Source of the DNA: an uncultured Lachnospiraceae bacterium
Lineage (GTDB): Bacteria > Bacillota > Clostridia > Lachnospirales > Lachnospiraceae
Direction of reading: 5' to 3'
DNA length: 17,730 nucleotides
Assembly: GCA_947594085.1 (NCBI GenBank)
Contig: CANQEB010000016.1
Span: 1 to 17,730, forward strand
A program made the position numbers and the translations under genes. Positions 14,249-17,730 of this stretch are shown here, one piece after another; position 1 is the first letter of the stretch; the number at the start of each line of letters is the position of its first letter. The notes beneath the pieces were generated by a model, which was not told where the DNA came from, searched no databases, and saw only the letters and a list, made by a program, of their open reading frames with translations.

Positions 14249-14848
14249 TCACTGTCGTTCATAATAAGCAAGCCCGTCGGTCGGCTCAAAATAGGTACGA
14301 ATATATCCCTTTTGGGATACGACGACAAACTCATTCGACTCCTCGAGATAATAGACGTCGTCTCCATCCTCAGCCTCCAGCTTGTGAAGCGCATCCGGGG
14401 AAGCGATCACACGGTTTGCCCCGGCCACATAAGCCTCTTCATCCTCGAATCCCATCTCGACGCCGTGCCGCTTAAAGTGATCCTCCAGCTGTTCCTCCGT
14501 GCGGAAGGTATACTGGATCTCCTGGTCTTCTGCCTGTCCCTGAGGCTGTGCAGTTTGACCGTCTACCTGCTCTTGCTGCGTTGTCGAATCGCTTGCCTGC
14601 TTCTGCTGCGTTGTCTGGTTGCCTGCTTGCTCCTGTGTCATCTGGCTTGTCCCCGTCTGACCGTTTCCCCCGTCCGACCGTGTCGCAGTCCAGGCTCCGA
14701 ACCCGATTACCGCCGCACAGATTAGAACAGCCAATGTCGCCGGAACTCTCTTTCTCCGTAGGTCCTTGTACAACTTCTGCGCCTCCTGTACATTGTCTAT
14801 GCCGCTCTTCTTGTCCTTCTTTTGGAAATTGTTATTCCTTCCGCTCAT
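14249..14848 (-). CDS. Membrane-anchored protein of unknown function with Gln-rich linker
   Basis: 199 residues that I cannot assign to a named gene. Layout: basic cytoplasmic N-terminus (1-35), one membrane helix (about 36-53), a Gln/Thr/Gly-rich linker (56-110) containing a 10-residue repeat (TTQQKQ..., TTQQEQ...; period 30 bp in DNA, TGCTGCGTTGTC at 14574 and 14604), then a compact outer domain (112-199) with EEAYVAGANRVI, ALHKLEAEDGDDVYY, NEFVVVSQKGYIRTYFEP. That last pattern recalls small RNase-toxin-like (BECR fold) domains, with His124, His128, His155 and Thr185 as possible active residues; this is from memory and unproven. AAGGAG lies 11 nt before the ATG. It lies between cobC and the EAL gene, after a 15-bp repeat array. 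Confidence 0.75.
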   Translation of the reverse strand: MSGRNNNFQKKDKKSGIDNVQEAQKLYKDLRRKRVPATLAVLICAAVIGFGAWTATRSDGGNGQTGTSQMTQEQAGNQTTQQKQASDSTTQQEQVDGQTAQPQGQAEDQEIQYTFRTEEQLEDHFKRHGVEMGFEDEEAYVAGANRVIASPDALHKLEAEDGDDVYYLEESNEFVVVSQKGYIRTYFEPTDGLAYYERQ

Positions 14849-14875
14849 CTATTTCCGTGCTCCTTTCCAGATCTA

Positions 14876-15004
14876 TCTGCTTTATTGTAGCCTGCTCTAT
14901 TATAGCCTGCTTTGTTATAACCTGCTTTGTTATAACTTGTTCTATATATAGCCAATTCTATATACAACTATATAACCAATTCTGTTATGACCTGTTCCGC
15001 TATA
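14876..15004. repeat. 15-bp tandem repeat array between cobC and the unknown membrane protein
   Basis: Plus-strand units of consensus CCTGCTTTGTTATAA run at 14876, 14891, 14906, 14921, 14936 and 14951; the units at 14906 and 14921 are identical. After a 9-bp break (14966-14974) two worn copies follow at 14975 and 14990, the last reaching into the cobC stop codon. The array fills nearly the whole 151-bp gap. Minus-strand units carry TTATAAC/CTATAAT words that could act as -10 elements. Confidence 0.8.
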
Positions 15005-15704
15005 CATTGTCCTCATCGCCGTCCCGTGAAGCAGTACCAGGCAAATCTGAAATCACTTTGATAACCAACCTTTTTGTGATATTTCCTGCCACTTCGCCCG
15101 CGGTGCCCGTCGCCCCTGCACATAAGACCTTCCCGAGCGTCGAAGCGTCACTTCCATCCTCTTGCGTCAGCTCGCAAAGGAATCCGTGTGCATTCGGCAC
15201 CTGCCAATCAAAATAATCCCGGTGCGGCCGGGAATATCGGTCAAGAATCGCCATGATCGTCCCGCCATGTACCACAAACGCTACCACATCCGCGCCGCAA
15301 CTGAGCATCCTCCTGCAACACACTTCAAACGCCGCACAGCATCTGTCCACAAACGCCTCCCTGCTCTCGCCTCCCGGGAAAGCGATTGCGCCGCCGCTGT
15401 CAATCCACGCCTGGTACCGGTCATCCCCCTGTAACTCCTGATAATTCTTATACTCAAAGTCCCCGAACGCACACTCCCGCAGCCCAAAGCACTGCTCCGG
15501 CCGCTTTTCCGGAAAAAGGATCTCTGCCGTCTGCGTGCATCGCTTCAGCGGACTTGTGAACACAAAATCCGGCACCGGATACTGCCCGCGCATTCTGTGA
15601 AGCTCCCGGGCTGCCTCCTCCGTCAGGACTTCATCCGTGGATCCGACATAGCGATGTTCCATATTTCCGGCTGTAGCGCCGTGCCGTATGAGACAGACCT
15701 TCAT
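15000..15704 (-). CDS. cobC: Alpha-ribazole phosphatase (histidine phosphatase family)
   Basis: A 234-residue member of the histidine phosphatase (phosphoglycerate-mutase-like) superfamily: MKVCLIRHGATAGN with phospho-His8 in RHG, Arg55 in TSPLKRC, Glu77 in LREC, FPGGES (109-114), and the second His146 in VVHGGT. CobC removes the 5-prime phosphate of alpha-ribazole phosphate or cobalamin phosphate; cobQ directly upstream supports this role over a general phosphatase. The start is ATG 15704, with GGGAG 10 nt upstream. The frame is open to 15842 but that part is an 11-bp repeat array plus the end of cobQ and lacks a ribosome site. A C-terminal tail of about 35 residues (after FLCELTQEDG) is longer than usual. 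Confidence 0.88.
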   Translation of the reverse strand: MKVCLIRHGATAGNMEHRYVGSTDEVLTEEAARELHRMRGQYPVPDFVFTSPLKRCTQTAEILFPEKRPEQCFGLRECAFGDFEYKNYQELQGDDRYQAWIDSGGAIAFPGGESREAFVDRCCAAFEVCCRRMLSCGADVVAFVVHGGTIMAILDRYSRPHRDYFDWQVPNAHGFLCELTQEDGSDASTLGKVLCAGATGTAGEVAGNITKRLVIKVISDLPGTASRDGDEDNV

Positions 15705-15725
15705 GTCTGGCTTTCTCCCTTCTAT

Positions 15726-15791
15726 CTGGCTTCCTGCTCCAATCCTGCTCTGATTCTGATCTAATTCTATTCCAATTCTAGTCTGATTCTG
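15726..15791. repeat. 11-bp tandem repeat array between cobQ and cobC
   Basis: Six adjacent 11-bp units run from 15726 to 15791, for example CTCTGATTCTG (15748), TTCCAATTCTA (15770) and GTCTGATTCTG (15781). They occupy two thirds of the 103-bp gap, ending just before the cobC ribosome site. The array is free of stops in the cobC frame (QNQTRIGIELD, QNQSRIGAGSQ), which makes a false N-terminal extension. Confidence 0.75.
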
Positions 15792-15807
15792 TCCCGTCTT
15801 CCCTCTC

Positions 15808-17316
15808 TTATCCTCTTTGCTCCAGAATTCTGTATATCGCATCCATATCCATATGTTCTCTCAACCCATCGGCAAGCAAGTCATACTGTGTCTCCTTAAA
15901 CGCGGCAAAATCGACCACCGTCCCCATCTCTTCCATGATCCCCTTCCTCTTCGCCAAAGCACGCACAACACCGGCCGCAACTTGCTCATTGTCAAAAATC
16001 CCATGGACATAAGAACCGTAGACATCTGTCCCGGTAGCCCCTTCCTGCCTGCACTCCCCTGTAATTCTGTCTTCGATCTCTGTCAGCGGAACGACACCCT
16101 CCCCAAGCGTCGTCCGTCCCATATGAATCTCATATCCGATAATCTGTGTGCCTGTCAGCGATTCAAAAGTGCCCTGTGGGCAGAGAATCTTGCCCTCCAC
16201 GCGCGTCCGCGCTTTCTCAGCCTCAAACACAGTCTGCGTATCGAGAAGCCCCATTCCGCGAACGCTCCCGCCTTCCTCCACGCCGGCCGGATCGGATATG
16301 CTCTGCCCTAGCATCTGATATCCTCCGCACACGCCAAAGATCACGCTTCCCGCTTTGTGCGCCTTCAAAACTGCGGCCTCCAGACCGTTTTGTCGCATCC
16401 AGAGCAGGTCACGCATCGTGTTCTTCGTCCCTGGAAGCAGAATGAGATCGGGATCGCCTAACTGCTGTACCGCAGACACATAGCGCAGCGATACCCCCTC
16501 AATCCCTTCAAAAACATTGAAATCCGTAAAATTGGAAATACGCGGAAAACGGATCACCGCGATATCGATCAGCTCCACCTTCTGTGATCCATCCAGTCGT
16601 TCACTCAGACTGTCCTCATCCTCCAGGCTGACATGGAGATACGGCGTGACGCCGATCACCGGAAGCCCAGTCAACCGTTCCAGCATCTCCACACCCGGAT
16701 CGAGGATCGTCTTGTCCCCACGGAATTTGTTGATGATGAGCCCCTTGATCCGCCTTCGCTCTTCCTCTTCCAGAAGAGTCACCGTGCCAAACAGCTGCGC
16801 GAAAACCCCGCCACGGTCAATGTCTCCGACCAACAGCACCGGCGCATCTGCGAGTTTAGCCATCCCCATATTCACAATATCGTCCTGCTTCAGATTGATC
16901 TCTGCCGGGCTCCCGGCGCCTTCCATCACAACAATATCGTATGTCTCATCCAGCTGCCGGAACGCCCTCATGATCTCTGGAACCAGCGATTTCTTGATCT
17001 TGAAATAATCCCTCGCGCTCATCGTCCCGACGACTTCGCCGTTCACAATCACCTGTGAGCCGACATCATTGGTCGGCTTGAGCAAGATGGGATTCATCGC
17101 GACGATTGGTTCCACACCAGCCGCCTCCGCCTGCATGACCTGTGCGCGCCCCATCTCGAGGCCTTCTCTCGTGATAAAAGAATTGAGCGCCATATTCTGT
17201 GATTTGAACGGGGCGACCCGGTATCCGTCCTGCCGGAATATTCTACAAAGCCCCGCTGCGATCACGCTTTTCCCGACATTTGACATCGTCCCCTGAATCA
17301 TGATTCTCTTCGCCAT
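15808..17316 (-). CDS. cobQ: Cobyric acid synthase
   Basis: 502 residues, full length. The glutamine-dependent enzyme amidates four side chains of adenosylcobyrinate diamide to give cobyric acid. The N-terminal ATP-binding domain of the dethiobiotin-synthase type has GTMSNVGKS (9-17), [10 protein letters not shown] (37-46), [12 protein letters not shown] (131-142) and [11 protein letters not shown] (163-173). The C-terminal class-I amidotransferase domain has LLPGTKNT (293-300), nucleophile Cys330 in [17 protein letters not shown] (394-400) and His438 in [13 protein letters not shown] 17316 has GGGG 7 nt upstream, a mediocre ribosome site. cobD precedes it by 86 nt and cobC follows it, so these form one cob operon. 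Confidence 0.97.
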   Translation of the reverse strand: MAKRIMIQGTMSNVGKSVIAAGLCRIFRQDGYRVAPFKSQNMALNSFITREGLEMGRAQVMQAEAAGVEPIVAMNPILLKPTNDVGSQVIVNGEVVGTMSARDYFKIKKSLVPEIMRAFRQLDETYDIVVMEGAGSPAEINLKQDDIVNMGMAKLADAPVLLVGDIDRGGVFAQLFGTVTLLEEEERRRIKGLIINKFRGDKTILDPGVEMLERLTGLPVIGVTPYLHVSLEDEDSLSERLDGSQKVELIDIAVIRFPRISNFTDFNVFEGIEGVSLRYVSAVQQLGDPDLILLPGTKNTMRDLLWMRQNGLEAAVLKAHKAGSVIFGVCGGYQMLGQSISDPAGVEEGGSVRGMGLLDTQTVFEAEKARTRVEGKILCPQGTFESLTGTQIIGYEIHMGRTTLGEGVVPLTEIEDRITGECRQEGATGTDVYGSYVHGIFDNEQVAAGVVRALAKRKGIMEEMGTVVDFAAFKETQYDLLADGLREHMDMDAIYRILEQRG

Positions 17317-17402
17317 CTTTGATCCCCGCCTTAATACTCTTCCGTTAATCTGCAGAATAAGACTGCTTTGTCAGCATCAAAATCTGCGCATGTATCCTCT
17401 GT

Positions 17403-17730
17403 TCACCGGTTCTTCGCTTCCACAAGCACGCGCAGCAGCGCCTCATTCTCTCTTTGGTCACGGACACAGATGCGGAAAAAGCCCGCGTCCAGCCCTGGAA
17501 AATTGCTGCAATCGCGGATCAGGAAGCCCTGCTTCAGACAGTACTCTCTCAGATCCGCAGGCCCGCAAAACAGCAGGAAATTCGCCTCAGACGGAAATGC
17601 ATGATATCCTGCCTCCTTCATCTGGCGCGCTAACCACGCACGATTCTCCTTATTCAACCGTGCGCTCTCCTGCGCGAAGGCAAGCTCACTCGCCGCCTGG
17701 ATCGCTGCCGCCTGTGCCGGAAGCGAGACA
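17403..17730 (-). CDS. cobD: L-threonine-O-3-phosphate decarboxylase, C-terminal part (5-prime end outside window)
   Basis: The last 109 codons of a class-I/II PLP aminotransferase-fold protein, open through the window edge (VSLPAQAAAIQAASELA...). The end has LIRDCSNFPGLDAGFFRICVRD, in which the last Arg binds the carboxylate; the phrase RDCSN-GL is usual in CobD and sets it apart from the related histidinol-phosphate aminotransferase, and cobQ next door agrees. CobD makes aminopropanol phosphate for the B12 nucleotide loop. The PLP-binding lysine lies outside the window. The 86-bp gap to cobQ holds no visible terminator or repeat. Confidence 0.87.
   Translation of the reverse strand, partial: VSLPAQAAAIQAASELAFAQESARLNKENRAWLARQMKEAGYHAFPSEANFLLFCGPADLREYCLKQGFLIRDCSNFPGLDAGFFRICVRDQRENEALLRVLVEAKNR

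Noticed and set aside
14876..15791. CRISPR array
   Set aside because: Repeats are 11-15 bp, directly adjacent and without unique spacers, and no cas gene is near.

Overview
The window looks like a chromosomal stretch of a low-to-mid GC Firmicute, most likely a Lachnospiraceae-type Clostridium relative. The evidence is strong AGGAGG-type ribosome binding sites, GTG and TTG starts, SigA-like promoters, a clostridial response regulator/ABC/histidine kinase cassette, anaerobe-style cobalamin genes, and the Fe-S queuosine enzyme QueH. The assignment comes from gene style only; no database was searched.

Layout. (1) 1-1006: 5-prime two thirds of argH (minus), with a leader hairpin and an inverted repeat over its putative promoter. 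(2) 1215-2486: exported L,D-transpeptidase with Fn3-like repeats (minus). (3) 2768-4996: plus-strand pair, a MATE exporter and queH; queH runs 65 bp into the convergent next gene. (4) 4932-6618: permease and ATPase of a nitrate/sulfonate/taurine-type ABC importer (minus, translationally coupled), with no binding-protein gene in view. (5) 6793-7067: promoter, tRNA-Val(GAC), tRNA-Ala(GGC) and terminator (plus). (6) 7079-10727 (minus): response regulator, ABC-2 ATPase, ABC-2 permease, histidine kinase, in transcription order. Between the regulator and the ATPase lies a promoter with four phased CTTTAC/T repeats, a likely operator of the regulator. (7) 10812-17730 (minus): cobalamin genes cobD (partial), cobQ, cobC and cobT, interrupted by a membrane-anchored protein of unknown function and a PAS/degenerate-GGDEF/EAL phosphodiesterase with its own promoter and terminator.

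How the parts work together. CobD makes the aminopropanol donor, CobQ amidates adenosyl-cobyrinate diamide to cobyric acid, CobT activates the lower-ligand base and CobC removes the phosphate from alpha-ribazole phosphate; together they serve the late steps of B12 synthesis. The two-component/ABC-2 cassette resembles antimicrobial-peptide sensing and detoxification modules. QueH reduces epoxyqueuosine in tRNA.

The most unusual theme is short tandem repetition across 9.9-15.8 kb. Repeats of different period occur in several intergenic gaps (11, 15, 21 and 22 bp), inside the response regulator (24 bp), in the linker of the unknown membrane protein (30 bp), and as a duplicated cobT tail (34 bp). 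Some look like operators, while others look like slippage products. I saw no CRISPR array, IS element, phage gene, or recognisable TPP or cobalamin riboswitch.
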